NCBI GenBank assembly: GCA_027489965.1
Contig: JAIXZA010000080.1
Location: forward strand, 62,001 to 126,000
DNA length: 64,000 nt
DNA from: Verrucomicrobiaceae bacterium
GTDB taxonomy: Bacteria; Verrucomicrobiota; Verrucomicrobiia; Verrucomicrobiales; Verrucomicrobiaceae
Direction: 5' to 3'
Below are positions 52,901 through 63,200 of this stretch, one piece after another. Under the pieces are notes generated by a model that had not been told where the DNA came from, searched no databases, and saw only the letters and a program-made list of their open reading frames with translations. The number at the start of each line of letters is the position of its first letter. Position 1 is the first letter of the stretch. The translations under genes were made by a program, and so were the position numbers.

Positions 52901-55900
52901 CGTGCCGGAAAGCGTGGCATTGAGGCCATTCGTGTCCACGGTGCAGTTCCCGGAGACGGTCATGGGCATGGAGCTGCTGAGGCTGCTGCCGGTGACTTTC
53001 AAGAGACCGCCGTTGAAGTTGAAAGTTGAGGTGCCGAGGCCTTTTAGGATGCCATTGAGGCCACCAATGCCAAGCGTCCCGCCAGGGTTGAGATCAAAGG
53101 AGCCGATACCCGCAGTCTCGGAAGCTAGTATCATTTGACCACCTAGCACCACGCTGCCGCCTGCACCGACAGCCACACCACCGCGTCCGAGGTAGCCGAT
53201 GAAGCACGTGCTACCGACCGTGAGTGACGAACCCGTTCCAGAGATGTCTGCCGTGCCTTGCGCTGCATCCAGCACGCCAAAAGCGATTGAAGAAGCCGTG
53301 CTGACCTGACCACCTCCCGCCACCGAGAGCGAACCCGTGCCGCCTGGACCGATTTGGATGAAGCTCGCTGCGGAAAGCATCGAAGCCGAGCCAATAACCG
53401 ACACCGACGTATCGCGGGAGAATGCGGTGGTAGAACTCACCTGCCCCTGCTGGATGCTCACAGGTCCGGTGCCGAGTGCGGTCGCTGCATTCACCACGAT
53501 CTCACCTCCGTTGACCACGGTGCCGCCGGTGTAGGTGTTGCTAGCAGTGAGGGTGAGCGTGCCTGCACCGTTTTTGATCAAGGCACCTGTGCCACTGAGC
53601 GTGCCACTTAATGCGCAGCTGAGACCGTTCGTATCAATGACAGGGAAGTCGGAGAGCGTGATCGGCACCGAGGAGGTGAGCGCACTGCCCGTCACTTTCA
53701 GCGTCGCACCGGCGAGCGTAAAACTCATCAGTCCGTTGCCTCGGCTAATGCCATTCGTGCCGCCGACGTTCAGGGTGCTGCCGGGATACATAAGCATGGT
53801 TCCGCTGCTGCCCGTATCAACTCCGAGCACCACATTCCCCGCCGTGACCGTGCCAAAATAATCGACCATCAGATGGCCGGTGCCAAGATAGCCGACATAG
53901 AGTGTTCCGCCGACTTCCAGTGAACCCGGGCTGGCAGTGATCGCACCGCCACCCGCCACATAGGCACTACCAACGGAGCCAGCTAAAATGCCCAAAGCCG
54001 TGGACTGGCCAGAAGTCGCGCTGCCGCCCATGATATTCAAGGTGCCGTTTCCTCCAGCGCCCACTTGCAGATCCGTGCCGCACGCGAGTGTGGAGCTCAT
54101 ATCGACGGTGATGGTGCCCGTCGAGCCAGCCTGAGCAGCGATGGCGCTAATGCCGGTGGATTGCACGCGGCCACCCTGGTCGATGTTCAGATTCCCCTGT
54201 CCAGCGTTTCCGACGGACAGCTTCACGCCAGCGCTGAGCACTGTGCCGGAGCCAAAGACATGGGCCGTGCCGCTGCCCGCGCTCGTGTCTCCAAGGCTCA
54301 CATTTCCCTGCACACTCACGCTGCTGCCGGAGTCGCCAACATTAAGCACGGCGCTGCTGCCACGTCCGATGGTCAAATGGGCAGGGTTTGGAAAACTGCC
54401 ACTCAGCGTCAGAGCACCGCCCTCCACCGTGAGGTCGCCCGAATAGGGATGCGTGCCATAGAGAGTCAGGGTGCCAGCCCCGATTTTTGTCAGGGCTCCC
54501 GCCCCAGTCAGCGGCGCAGCTCCCAGCACCACCTCGTTGCCATTCGTATCCAATGTTCCGCCGCCTGCGCCGATGGGCTGCAGCCTTGGCAGGATGTCTG
54601 CCCCGCTGCCAGAGGCCCAGCGCAAACCACCACCGTCGAGGCTCACCGTGCCGTTGCTAAAGGCATTCAGCGCAGAGAACTCGACCGTGCCTCCTTTGAT
54701 AAGCGTGCCGCCAGTAAAGCTGTTGGGCACCGTGAGAGAGAGTGTGCCAGCCCCCAGTTTCGTCATACCTCCGGTGCCGACGAGTGCCGTGCCGAAGCTG
54801 ACGTTGTTTCCATTCGTGTCGAAGCTGAAGTTGTTCAGCAAGCGCAGCCGGTGCGTGATGTCCGTGGTGTTACCGGGTGCCCAGCGCAAGCCTCCGCCAT
54901 TCAGCTGGATGTTTTTGATGCCCGTAATTTGGTTGTTGTAGAATTGAGGGCCAAGGAGCGAGCCGCCGTCATTCAAGCTTTCCGAGTTGCTAAATTCAAT
55001 CAGTCCACCTCTCACGATCGTGCCGTCCAGCCCACCTAAAATCGATGCACCATTGTAGCTTGTCCTTGTCCCGAGCTTCAAAATACCGGGCCCTTCCTTG
55101 ATCAGCGCTCCACCAAACAAAACTGCATTCAGAAAAGCCCCACCGTCGGTCGTATCGATGATAGTTCCGTCAACGACAATGCTCAAGTCGTTACCGCTGT
55201 TGGAAACCGTCATGGTCCGGCCTGCTCTCGTTTTGAGTCGGGAGCCCGGGAACGTTAGCGTGGGCAAGGGGCTGGAAGGGTTGCCAAAAGCCGAATACTC
55301 CCCGGACAAAGCGGCCGCTCCACCCGAGTCGCCGAGCACGAGCGTGCAATGGCGGAAGGTGGCACGAACGCTCTGATAGGGATATTCGGGCCCATGCAGC
55401 TCAGGCGCAATCTGCATCACGCCCTGCACGTCGATCAGGCAGTTGTTGAAAATGGAATGGCAGGTGCCCACCTTGCCAAAGATGAAATTTCGCCCCACAC
55501 GGAAGGCGCTGTCTGCAGCATTGACAAAACTGGAGTGGTACTTCACTGGGGCGACGAGAATATCACTGAGAGTATTCACCTCAGCGCCCGCCCGCGTCTC
55601 GAAGGAATTCGCCGTGGTGAACCCGCCACCGATCTGAAAGATGGTGGCATTGATCCTTCCAGCGCCCGCCAGAACCACCGTCCCATCATCCGCCACCACA
55701 TCGTAACCAGACATATTGATCGGCCCATTCACGGTCAGATCACCCCGCAGACTCAAAACCCTCCCCACGCTTGCATCTGGAAAAATCGCAGCCGTGATCG
55801 TGCTGTTGCTCGTGCTGCCGCCTTTGATCACACCGCCCAAGAAGACTTGCAGATAGGCATTAGGCGAAGCCGTCAGGTTGACTCCATTGTTCAAAGTCAG

Positions 55901-56155
55901 ATTGCCAAAAATCCGTGGATCCGTTAGCCCCACGTTCACCGGCCCATTGATCACCGCATGGACCGATGATGCATTCGCATAGGGCACCAACTGCCCAGAC
56001 GGATTCAACCAATTCGCGGTGGTGTTGTCCCACACCGTCGCTCCCGGCTGCATCGTATAAAGGAACGTCTGCGCCGCTAGCCCCCCCTCGAAAACCAGCA
56101 GAAAAAGCAAAGAACACAGTGAAGCAAACAGACGTCGAATGAGAATGGAAGACAT
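49970..56155 (-). CDS. 2061-residue secreted protein with autotransporter-type repeats and duplicated discoidin-like modules
   Basis: Signal peptide (ASLCSLLFLLVFEGGLAAQ) followed by about 1200 residues of beta-helix repeats. Some are the autotransporter-associated strand type (GTLTLTASNTYTGGTVVNGG); others are the T5SS/PEP-CTERM-associated type (LYVGYLGTGHLMVDYFGTVT). Residues about 1270-1945 hold three copies of a discoidin-like module (FAPSNLAPSGTAFAKEVFQG, PHLNDGLYG, SWIGTT, DEIELY) with a choice-of-anchor-D domain at about 1600-1710 (VDFGARFPAEATQKTFTITN). The C-terminus has a calcium-type loop DFDKDGLANFVEYAFGLNP and ends SRLFIRLNVQ. There is no beta-barrel translocator, so it is not a classical autotransporter. 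It is probably surface-exposed or extracellular. Confidence 0.8.
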   Translation of the reverse strand: MSSILIRRLFASLCSLLFLLVFEGGLAAQTFLYTMQPGATVWDNTTANWLNPSGQLVPYANASSVHAVINGPVNVGLTDPRIFGNLTLNNGVNLTASPNAYLQVFLGGVIKGGSTSNSTITAAIFPDASVGRVLSLRGDLTVNGPINMSGYDVVADDGTVVLAGAGRINATIFQIGGGFTTANSFETRAGAEVNTLSDILVAPVKYHSSFVNAADSAFRVGRNFIFGKVGTCHSIFNNCLIDVQGVMQIAPELHGPEYPYQSVRATFRHCTLVLGDSGGAAALSGEYSAFGNPSSPLPTLTFPGSRLKTRAGRTMTVSNSGNDLSIVVDGTIIDTTDGGAFLNAVLFGGALIKEGPGILKLGTRTSYNGASILGGLDGTIVRGGLIEFSNSESLNDGGSLLGPQFYNNQITGIKNIQLNGGGLRWAPGNTTDITHRLRLLNNFSFDTNGNNVSFGTALVGTGGMTKLGAGTLSLTVPNSFTGGTLIKGGTVEFSALNAFSNGTVSLDGGGLRWASGSGADILPRLQPIGAGGGTLDTNGNEVVLGAAPLTGAGALTKIGAGTLTLYGTHPYSGDLTVEGGALTLSGSFPNPAHLTIGRGSSAVLNVGDSGSSVSVQGNVSLGDTSAGSGTAHVFGSGTVLSAGVKLSVGNAGQGNLNIDQGGRVQSTGISAIAAQAGSTGTITVDMSSTLACGTDLQVGAGGNGTLNIMGGSATSGQSTALGILAGSVGSAYVAGGGAITASPGSLEVGGTLYVGYLGTGHLMVDYFGTVTAGNVVLGVDTGSSGTMLMYPGSTLNVGGTNGISRGNGLMSFTLAGATLKVTGSALTSSVPITLSDFPVIDTNGLSCALSGTLSGTGALIKNGAGTLTLTASNTYTGGTVVNGGEIVVNAATALGTGPVSIQQGQVSSTTAFSRDTSVSVIGSASMLSAASFIQIGPGGTGSLSVAGGGQVSTASSIAFGVLDAAQGTADISGTGSSLTVGSTCFIGYLGRGGVAVGAGGSVVLGGQMILASETAGIGSFDLNPGGTLGIGGLNGILKGLGTSTFNFNGGLLKVTGSSLSSSMPMTVSGNCTVDTNGLNATLSGTLTGTGNLTKTGTGVLAITSANMLTGSTGILAGTLGIATPTSLGSQSLFLNGGTLDLSFNGTATVQTLLFDGVPQVSGIWGGLTSTAPNKTSRITGPGLLQVLSSFPTPTFNPAATAGLSYDRGQSAIDLAATTGATPSGGIFSGPGVSNGFFDPTSAGYGLHTLTYTANNLSATFTIAVAGGLTLDETASSFAPSNLAPSGTAFAKEVFQGFGNYTIPHLNDGLYGNSFSWIGTTVNTFAGVKFASPVAVNRIAFSRDNTGAFTDRCEDFYTLQYSTDADPESPSATWITLGALDYRPGGSTGITQPARRHLFSFPSVTLTGMRIVCATPGTAMDEIELYPATGLFASAGMALLQEGGGMAVGNLALAPQSTAFSKDEIGLPPHATGNLNNGTFGNESSWIGGSANSFVGIALSGSLTVDRIAFGRDHTGIITDRALGRYTLQYTTVASPNTTTPDASWTTIGILDYQSAGGSKFTTPSLRHLYGFPAVTATGIRLIAPNGAAIDELELYLAAPYLKLQQPDTSVVANAGTVDFGARFPAEATQKTFTITNAGTSTLTLGALGLEGTTAGDFTASAINVSTLEPGASTTFIIAYNVGAAGPHSATVLLPSNGSSGSVASFTVIGSSLVPTFNPATMSGLNLALSSGLVNLSTITEASPAGGTFSGPGVTGNNFDPDTAGFGNHTLSYSYGGASASFTISVTGGLTLVSEGGSFAPYNLAPGGTAFAKEVFQGFGFYTIPHLNDGLYGEPNSWIGTTTNTFAGINLGATPVPVNRLAFSRDNQGILTDRSVDFYIIQYTTTPNPNETTTAWTNIGAIDYRSPSIGNSALRHLFSFPTVNATGLRIITATPGTAIDEIELYSPYTPQELWRQQYFGSTANTGNAADAFDFDKDGLANFVEYAFGLNPTTASSLPAAVTTANTLSYTFTANAPGITYGAETSTDLINWTPLSDTGTGGQHVFGVTTTGQSRLFIRLNVQ
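50320..51010 (-). repeat. Duplicated module A (PKD-like plus discoidin-like)
   Basis: Encodes TFNP...GGTFSGPGVTGNNFDP followed by the discoidin-like domain. It is a near copy of the module at 51885-52580, recognisable at base level, for example in the segments encoding YTIPHLNDGLYG. Confidence 0.75.
51375..51840 (-). repeat. Discoidin-like module B
   Basis: A more diverged copy (LAPQSTAFSKDEIGLPPHATGNL, SWIGGSANSFVGIAL, DRALGRYTLQYTT) lacking the PKD-like part. It lies between modules A and C. Confidence 0.7.
51885..52580 (-). repeat. Duplicated module C (PKD-like plus discoidin-like)
   Basis: Encodes TFNPAATAGLSYDRG...SGPGVSNGFFDP then the discoidin-like domain. It is the partner of module A. 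Confidence 0.75.
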
Positions 56156-56232
56156 GGGAGATGAGAGTTGAGTGCAACTGATCTTCGGAAAGCAGCAGCA
56201 CCGCGTGACCAGCCATTTTTGAAATCCGTCTC

Positions 56233-56261
56233 ATTATCGCCCAACCTCCCAATTCCGAAAC
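56233..56261 (-). promoter_or_regulatory. Promoter candidate for the 2061-residue protein
   Basis: On the minus strand GTTTCG, 17 bases, GATAAT. The poor -35 abuts the inverted repeat at 56261-56278, the arrangement expected where an activator replaces -35 recognition. The leader would be about 70 bases. Confidence 0.45.
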
Positions 56262-56278
56262 CCCCACGCGTTAGGGGG
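56261..56278. promoter_or_regulatory. Inverted repeat CCCCC-N8-GGGGG, candidate LuxR-type operator 1
   Basis: Five C and five G flank ACGCGTTA (six pairs if the outer A-T is counted). It lies about 106 bases upstream of the giant minus-strand ATG and next to its candidate -35. A similar element lies upstream of the LuxR-type gene. Confidence 0.55.
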
Positions 56279-56289
56279 TGGCGATAGCG

Positions 56290-57060
56290 TCATCGCCCAT
56301 CCAGCCGACGCATCGCAAACACCGTCGCGGCATGGCGATTCTCCTGCTTAAGCTTGGCCAGGATATGTGCCACATGCTCCTGCACCGTGCTCAGTCGCAG
56401 CCCCAAGATCTCAGCGATCTCACGGTTCTGTTTCCCCTCCGTCATCCAAAACAGCACCTCGGCCTCACGCGCGGTAAGCCCCAGATTTTGCAGACGCCCA
56501 CGCGCTGACTCAATCGGGTCCGGCGCAATATCCCAAGGATTCACATGCCGCTGCCACGCCAGGACAAAGTGCGGCGCAAATGCATCGAGCAAAGCACAGT
56601 GTCTCTTGGTGAAATCCGCACCGCGACGATCAAACGTCAGCGCCCCCACCGTGTTCGCATCAATGGTCACCGGCAGCGCCAGGGTGCGAATGAAGCCCAG
56701 GCGCTTCTGGCAATGGATGAAGTGGGGGGTTTTCACATACTCCCTCAGCGGGATCACATCCGACCTGCGCCGCGCCTTCCTTTCTTCCGTCCGCTCCCAA
56801 TACGGCACGAAAGGATCACCCGCAGGATTCGCTGAGTAATAGGCCACCTCTTCCTTGCTGTAAGGCATCTCCGGAATGGATCGGATGACGATGCGCTGCG
56901 TCCTCCGATCCAGGACGTGTACCAAACACAGATCCGCAGGAATCAACCGCGACATGCCAGCGACCACCGCAGAGAGAAAGTCCGCATGATCCTTGGCGGT
57001 ATTCATCTCATAGACGGCGTCGAAAAGCGGACGCCATTGGCGTGGATCGATAGTGGGCAT
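56290..57060 (-). CDS. LuxR-type transcriptional regulator with N-terminal sensor domain
   Basis: 256 residues from ATG 57060 (MPTIDPRQWRPLFDAVYE). Residues about 10-170 resemble a GAF-like sensor (LIPADLCLVHVLDRRTQRI, ALPVTIDANTVGALTFDRR). Residues 185-250 form a GerE/LuxR HTH (LQNLGLTAREAEVLFWMTEG, NREIAEILGLRLSTVQEHVAHILAKL). The frame can be read to 57258, but that extension crosses two inverted repeats. It sits between the two giant secreted-protein genes, each with a C/G inverted repeat in front, making it their probable regulator and probably its own. The ligand is unknown. Confidence 0.85.
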   Translation of the reverse strand: MPTIDPRQWRPLFDAVYEMNTAKDHADFLSAVVAGMSRLIPADLCLVHVLDRRTQRIVIRSIPEMPYSKEEVAYYSANPAGDPFVPYWERTEERKARRRSDVIPLREYVKTPHFIHCQKRLGFIRTLALPVTIDANTVGALTFDRRGADFTKRHCALLDAFAPHFVLAWQRHVNPWDIAPDPIESARGRLQNLGLTAREAEVLFWMTEGKQNREIAEILGLRLSTVQEHVAHILAKLKQENRHAATVFAMRRLDGR

Positions 57061-57125
57061 GAGAATTGGAGATGATTGTTGACACTGATGCTTCGGTAAA
57101 TGGTCCAGCACTTTGACACCCCTAG

Positions 57126-57154
57126 CAAACTTTTTACGTTCCTTTCGAAGTTTG
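57126..57154. promoter_or_regulatory. Inverted repeat CAAACTT-N15-AAGTTTG in the LuxR/giant-gene intergenic region
   Basis: Seven-base perfect arms, 15-base spacer, 66-94 bases upstream of the LuxR-type ATG and next to the C/G inverted repeat. It could be a second operator. Confidence 0.4.
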
Positions 57155-57165
57155 TTGAGTAAACT

Positions 57166-57189
57166 GACCCCCCCACACATGGGGGAGTC
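57166..57189. promoter_or_regulatory. Inverted repeat GAC-C-CCCCC-N6-GGGGG-A-GTC, candidate LuxR-type operator 2
   Basis: Nine-base imperfect arms around ACACAT; counted from the outer C it also reads CCCCC-N8-GGGGG as in operator 1. It lies 106 bases upstream of the LuxR-type ATG and 79 bases upstream of the divergent giant-gene ATG, so one site could serve both directions. Confidence 0.55.
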
Positions 57190-57267
57190 CTCATTTGCGG
57201 GTGCCCAAATTTTGATTTGATGGTTTAGTAGAACGTTTTTCGCTAAATCAATCCACATCCTCGCTTT

Positions 57268-60200
57268 ATGTCTCTGCCTCGATTCCTAGCCTTATTCGCA
57301 GCTTTGGAACTGCTTTGTTCCAGTGCTATCGCTGGCATTGTCATCACTGGCGATTTGACGTTAGAGCAGGAAGGCGGGACTTTTGCTGCCAACGACCTCG
57401 CAGCCTCTGGCACTGCCTTTGCAAAGGATGTGCTCACAGGTTATGCGGCGCATAGCATCCCACATCTCAATGATTTGAGGTATGGCAACTCGAATAGTTG
57501 GATCGCAGGCTCGGCAAACTCCTTTGCGGGCATCAATCTCGGTGCGACCGCAGTGTCAGTGAATCGTATGGCCTTTGGGCGGGACAACTCCGGCGGCATT
57601 GGGGATCGCTGCATTGATCTCTACACGCTGCAATACACCACGGTGGCCAATCCTGATGCTTCCACAGCGGACTCAAGCTGGACCACCATTGGCACGCTGG
57701 ACTACCAGTCGGCAGGTGGTGCAAACTTTGCCAATCCACATCAGCGCCATGTCTTCAGCTTCAGCACGGTGACGGCGACGGGGCTGCGGTTGAAGACGGT
57801 GGCCGATGGCACCTGCATTGATGAGATCGAGATCTACAACCTCGTGGTGAACGGGCCGAACGTGGTTGTGCAGCAGCCTGCTGGGTCGAATGTGGCGGAT
57901 GGTGGGAGCTTGGACTTTGGCAGCGTGAACATCGGAGCCACGACGGTGAAGGTCTTCACAGTGGTCAATACGGGCACGGTGAATTTGACGAGGTTAGCGT
58001 TGACCAAGACTGGTAGCAACGCAGCGGATTTTACCATCGGCGCGCTGGGCAAAACGACGCTGGCTCCTGCTGAGAGCACGACGTTTAGCGTGACATTCAA
58101 GGCGAACCTTGCGGGCGCGGCTTCGGCATCGCTGCGACTGGCGAGCAATGTGGTGGGATCGAAGAATCCGTATGACATCACGCTGACGGGCAATGGCCTC
58201 TGTCCCGCCATCACCGTTACCGCACCTTCGATTACGAGTGCCACGGTGGGCATGGCCTTCAGTCAAAACTTCACGCAGAGCGGAGGTCAGGGCGCGGTAA
58301 CATTCACGACGCGTGATCCCTTGCCGCCAGGCATCAGCTTGTCCGCAGCGGGTGTGCTCTCGGGCAACGCGACGGTGATGGGGCGCTATCCGCTGGTCGT
58401 GATCGGCACGGACAGCAAGGGCTGCATTGGCCTAAGCGCGCACTATGTTTTGAATGTGATGCATGGGGCGGGTGCGGAGCTGGTGGTAGAGCAGCCTGCT
58501 AGCACGCCGCGAGCAGACGGTGGCGCGGTGGTGACTTGGGGGTTCAATGCCAGTGGTTCGCGCGATGTGCCGGCTGGGCTGGTAGGGGTGAAGGCGCTGT
58601 CAGGCAGCATCGAGACGGGGCACAATCTCGCTCTGATTCAGGATGGTAGCGTCGTGGCTTGGGGGCGGAACGACTACGGTCAGGCGACGGTGCCTGACGG
58701 CCTGGCCAATGTGGTCAAGGTTTCAGCTGGCTCTTATGCGAGTGTGGCGCTGAAGAGCAATGGCACGCTCCAGGCCTGGGGCTGGGATGAAAGCAATTCG
58801 CTGGCGGTTGGGAGCCTAACCGACGTAGTGGATGTCTGTGCGGTGCGCTCTGGTGGCTTGGCCTTGAGGCGCGATGGCAAGGTCGTCGTCTGGGGTGCGG
58901 CTCCAGTGGCTCCTGCGAGCTTGGCCAACGTGGTCGCCATCTCTGGTGGGGCGTATCACTACCTGGCGCTGCTGGCCAATGGCAAGGTCGTCGGCTGGGG
59001 CCGCAACGACTATGGCCAAGCCACGCCGCCGATTGATTTGGCGAATGTGCAAAGCGTCAGCGTGGGAATGTATCACAGCATGGCCTTGCTGAAAGATGGC
59101 ACCGTGCGCGGCTGGGGCTGGAACGCCTCGGGCGAGCTGAATGTGCCGGCGGGCACGGCTCCAGTGAAAGCGATATCGGCTGGCGGTGGCTTCACGGTGG
59201 CACTGAAGACCAATGGCAGCGTCGTCGCCTGGGGTGGCAACTTTGTAGGGCAGACCAACGTGCCGAGCGGCTTAGACAATGTGCAATCCATCGCTGCGGG
59301 TGCAGCCTGGGGCTGCGCGGTGGTGGCGGCGAAGCCAACGCTAGCTTTGGGCGATCACGTCGCCGCGATGACCAGCATACCAGTCACAGTGACGCTGCGC
59401 AATCCTGGCAGCGCGGCTTTGACAATCAGCGCCATCACCAAGGATGGGGCCAATGCGGCGGACTTCATCCTCACGCAGCCTGCACTGACGAGTATCCCAG
59501 CGGCTGGCAGCACGACCTTCACGGTGGCGGTGCAACCCAGTGCATTGGGCGCTCGCGTAGCGGCTCTGCGCTTCACGAGCAATGACCCGCTGCGGCCTGC
59601 CTTTGACATGAATCTCAGCGCCAAAGGTGTGTGTCCGACCATCACCGTCACGCCACCAGCGGAGACAAGTGCAAATACGGTGGAGGCCTTTAACCAGAGC
59701 TTCACGCAGGCGGGCGTCATCGGCACGCCAACCTTTACGGCCACTGGCACGCTGCCTCCGGGACTGACGCTATCAAGCATTGGAGTACTCTCGGGCAAAG
59801 CGACCACGGCGGGCGACTACAGCTTCACCGTCACCGCCACCGGAACGCTGGGCTGCTCGGGCACTTCGGCGAGCTACACGCTGAATGTGGTCAGGCCGCC
59901 GACTATCGACGTCGCAGTCGTGGAGACACCGGCGACGACCTTGCCAATCGAGCCTAGCACCTCGCTGCCCGAGGCCGCTCAAGGCACGGCGGTAACTGGC
60001 AGCCCTACGGCTTCAAAGTCATACACCATCACCAACAACGATGCGGCGCAGATCACGCTCTCGGCCTTCCGCATGGATGGCGATGCGGCTGCTGACTTCT
60101 CCGTCAGCGAGCCAGCCAGCACCACGCTCGCGTCGAACGCCAGCACCACTTTTACCGTGACGATGACGCCGAGCCGCGCAGGTGTGCGGCGTGCGGTACT

Positions 60201-63200
60201 GCACATCGCTGGCAGCGATGGCTCAAATTTAACCAGCCCCTTCGACGTGCTGCTAAGTGGCTCGGGCACTTGCCCCAGCATCAGCATTATCAAACCCACT
60301 GTCACCACTGCGACTGCGGGTGTCGCCTTCAGCCAGAGCTTCAGCCAAAGCGGCGGGCTCGGCACGATAACGTATAGCCTGGAGTTCGGCACCTTGCCGC
60401 TCGGCCTCACTTTGAATACCAACGGCACGCTGGCAGGCACGCCGCTGCGCTCGGGCAGCTTCCCCATCGTCGTGCGCGCCACGGATATCCATCTCTGCAC
60501 GGGCGTCAGCAGCCTTTACACCCTCGTCGTCGCGCATGGCGCAGGACCGCAGTTGGTGGTGGAGCAACCAGCGGCCACGGTGCTAGCGACCTCGTCCAAG
60601 GTCATCGCTTTCTACCCACCAGGGAGAAATAGCGAGGGCGTGCTGGAGGCGGTGCCCGCCGACCTCGGCAACGTCCAAGCCCTCGCAGCTGGTGAGGTCC
60701 ATGGCCTGGCCTTGCGTAGCGATGGCACCGTCATCGCCTGGGGAGATAATTCAGGCGGCCAAGCCACCGTGCCCACTGGCCTAACCAACGTCATCGCCAT
60801 CGACGCCGGTCCGCGCTACAGTCTCGCGCTGAAAGCCGACGGCACGGTCGTCGCCTGGGGCGTGATCTATGATGATGCCAGCGAAGACGACCTGCCCATC
60901 CAAGTGCCCGCAGGCCTCGCCAACGTCGCCGCCATCTCCGCAGGTCGTGATCATGTGCTCGTCGCGAAGACCGACGGCAGCGTCGTTGCCTGGGGCGACA
61001 ACCGCTTTGACAAAGCCACCGTGCCCGTTGGCTTGAGCAACGTCATCGCCGTCGCTGCTGGCAACCATTTCTCCCTCGCGCTGAAATCCGACGGCACAGT
61101 CGTCGCCTGGGGCGCTGGCGAAGGCAGACTGCTCGCCGCCACTGCCAGCCTCAGTAACGTGCAAGCCATCTCGGCCAAGTCCTCCCACTTCCTCGCGCTG
61201 CTGACCGATGGCACCGTCTTTGGCTGGTCGGTCAAGGATGACAGCGAAGCCGACGTGCCGCTCGGCCTCAACGGCGTGAAGAGCATCGTCGCCAGCGAGA
61301 GCATCTCGTTCGCCCTCAAGCACGACGGCAGCCTCGTCACTTGGGGAGATAACGAAGGCTTCCCCGAGCCCTTGACCGGCATCCAAACCCTGGCGAGCGG
61401 CTTCCGCAGCATCATCATGAAACTCGCCCCAGTGGTCGCCTTTGCGCCGCAGCATGCGAGTCAGCTTAGTGCGCCCAGCCTCGTCACGCTGCGCAACGCG
61501 GGCGACGCCCCCTTGACGCTGGCGCCCCTATCGGTCGCGCCCATGTCGCTCGGCGGCGAGGAGGACCGCAGCGGAGCGGAGAACAGCGACTTCCTCCTCA
61601 CGCAGCCCGCCGTCACCACCCTCGCGCCTGGAGCGAGCACGACCTGCAGTATCGCCTTCCTGCCTCTGGGCCTGGGCGGCCGCTTTGCCAGGCTGACCCT
61701 CCCCAGCAACGACCCAGCGGCACCGCTGATCGAGATCACCCTCCAAGGCAGCGGCTTGGAAAGCATCGCCCGCGCCCAACTCCCCAGCATCCTCACCGCC
61801 ACCGTGGGGCAGTTCTATGATCAGAGCTTCATCATCAATGGCATGCTCGGCAGCGCATGGTGGGTCCTCGCTGGCAGCGATAATGTCCCCGGCATGGGCT
61901 TTGATAGCCGGGCCGGACGCTTTTCCGGCGTGCCCACGGTGGCCGGTAGCTACCCCATGACAGCCTACGCCTCTCACGATGCTGGCAGTGCCAACAGCCC
62001 CAGCTTCACCTTCGTCGTGGTCAACGCCCCCACCTCACGCCTCGTCGTCAGCGACCCAGCGGACATTTATGCGCTGAGCGACAGCAACTTCTTCAACCTC
62101 GGCAGCAGTCAGGTCGGCGTCGGCACCTCGCCGCACGTTTTTACCCTCAGCAACGTCGGCAACGCCAGCGCCCTGCTGGGTAGCACCGCCATCACTATCA
62201 GCGGAGCCAACAGCGCTGACTTCACCCTCGTCAACATGCCTACAGGTAGCAGCCTCGCTGCGGGTGCCAGCAGCAGCTTTAGCATTGTCTTCAAACCCAA
62301 CGCCGTCGGCGAGCGGACGGCCATGCTCAACGTGCCTGGCAGCAACCTTAGCATCCTCATCAAAGGCACTGGCAGCAGTACACCCGTCACCACCCCCACG
62401 CCCCAGCCCCTGCCGGCCAGCCTCGGCCTGCAATACCCCATCGGCGACGCCTACACCCACGGCAGCCGCTTTGACCTCGGTAGCCTGGGGCTGAAGCTGG
62501 CCAAGACCTACCGCTTCACCCTCACCAACAGCGGCGACCTGCCTCTCACCGGCATCAGCGCTAGCATTGCCGGCACGAATGCCGCAGACTTCAAAATCCT
62601 CGCCGCAGCGCCCAGCAGCATCACAGCGGGAAGCAGTGCCAGCATGGTGATGCAGGTCAAACTCAGCAGTCTCGGCGCGAAGAGCGCCCAGCTCCGCATC
62701 GCCAGCAGCGACCCGCGAAAGCCGGTCTTCGAACTCGACCTCGCCGCCACCGCCGTGGCAGTGTCGCTACCCGTCGTCACCACCCTATCCGCCACCGGTA
62801 TCGGCCCCACCACCACGCTCAACGGCACTGTCGATCCCAAGGGCTTGACACGGGACATCTACTTCGATCTCGGCACCAGCACAGCCTACGGCCGCAGCTA
62901 CAACATCGCCATCGTCGGCGGCACAGCCCTGCAGCCCATCGTCTTCCCGCTCTCCGGCTTTACCCCGCATGCCACCTACCACTTCCGCATCAGAGCCGAG
63001 AGTGGCCAAGGCAGCGCCAACGGTGCCAATAGAACGTTTGTCATTCCGAACCGCGCCCCCGTGGCCAACACCGATAGCGTCACCGCCGCACGCAATGCAA
63101 CCGTCACCATCGACGCCCTCGCCAACGATAGCGACGCCGACAACGACCGACTGACTATCACCAGAAATACCGCTGTCACCCCAACGACTGCAGGCAGGGT

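Noticed and set aside
54065..55039. 324-codon plus-strand frame
   Set aside because: Complement of T5SS-type repeats, no domain features and no start signal.
60781..61455. 224-codon minus-strand frame
   Set aside because: Complement of RCC1 repeats; composition typical of a shadow frame.
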